From CAZMCT01 sp964564785 (GTDB lineage Bacteria > Planctomycetota > Phycisphaerae > UBA1845 > Fen-1342): a stretch of 33,526 nucleotides of DNA. The stretch's first letter is position 1, and the number at the start of each line of letters is the position of its first letter. The position numbers were made by a program, and so were the translations under genes. Below the pieces are notes generated by a model. The model had not been told where the DNA came from. It searched no databases and was given only the letters and a program-made list of their open reading frames with translations. Location of the stretch: the NCBI GenBank assembly GCA_964564785.1, contig CAZMCT010000027.1, positions 1 to 33,526 of the forward strand, read 5' to 3'. Shown here piece after piece: positions 33,510-33,526 of this stretch.

Positions 33510-33526
33510 CCCCAGTGTCCCCCGGG

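Overview
The window is high-GC, gene-dense bacterial DNA. It most likely comes from a member of the Planctomycetota, probably near Phycisphaerae. That is an inference from several features together: a secreted protease ending in two planctomycete-style dockerin-like repeats, a futalosine-pathway menaquinone gene (mqnE), a GPP34 protein, topoisomerase VI subunit B, a divergent lysine-rich HU protein, and very high G/C at third codon positions. No rRNA, tRNA, CRISPR array, transposase or phage gene was recognised.

Left part (1-10212). An AT-richer non-coding stretch is followed by a divergent pair: a processive family-2 glycosyltransferase (minus) and a LOG-family protein (plus). Then come an HU-like DNA-binding protein, a GPP34 protein, a large YfhO-like membrane protein, a NUDIX hydrolase, mqnE with an odd low-complexity insertion, and a TlpA-like thioredoxin split by an in-frame TGA between its membrane anchor and its thioredoxin domain. 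A 55-nt hairpin repeat at 8034-8088 returns in inverted orientation at the right end of the window.

Middle part (10244-15344, minus strand). This is the most unusual region: a tightly packed operon of two coiled-coil/low-complexity proteins, a formylglycine-generating-enzyme-like protein that lacks the catalytic cysteines, a zinc-ribbon GTPase, and a protein resembling GTPase-associated protein 1 (GAP1), possibly followed by a small conserved-looking gene. Its content resembles GTPase-centred regulatory or conflict systems known only from comparative genomics, and I found no direct match to a characterised pathway. Upstream lie a YhbY-like RNA-binding gene and, divergently, topoisomerase VI subunit B without its A subunit.

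Right part (18815-33526, mostly plus). An RbsBAC-type sugar ABC transporter (lipoprotein, double ATPase, permease) is followed by an acyl carrier protein/FabF pair with a good promoter and a structured leader, then a 1226-residue modular subtilisin and a strong terminator. A sugar aminotransferase (minus), a GHMP kinase strikingly like the kinase domain of plant L-arabinokinase, and a gamma-glutamyltransferase complete the window, which ends in a nested hairpin repeat. The sugar importer, sugar kinase, aminotransferase and glycosyltransferase suggest carbohydrate uptake and surface glycan synthesis, but they are not one operon.
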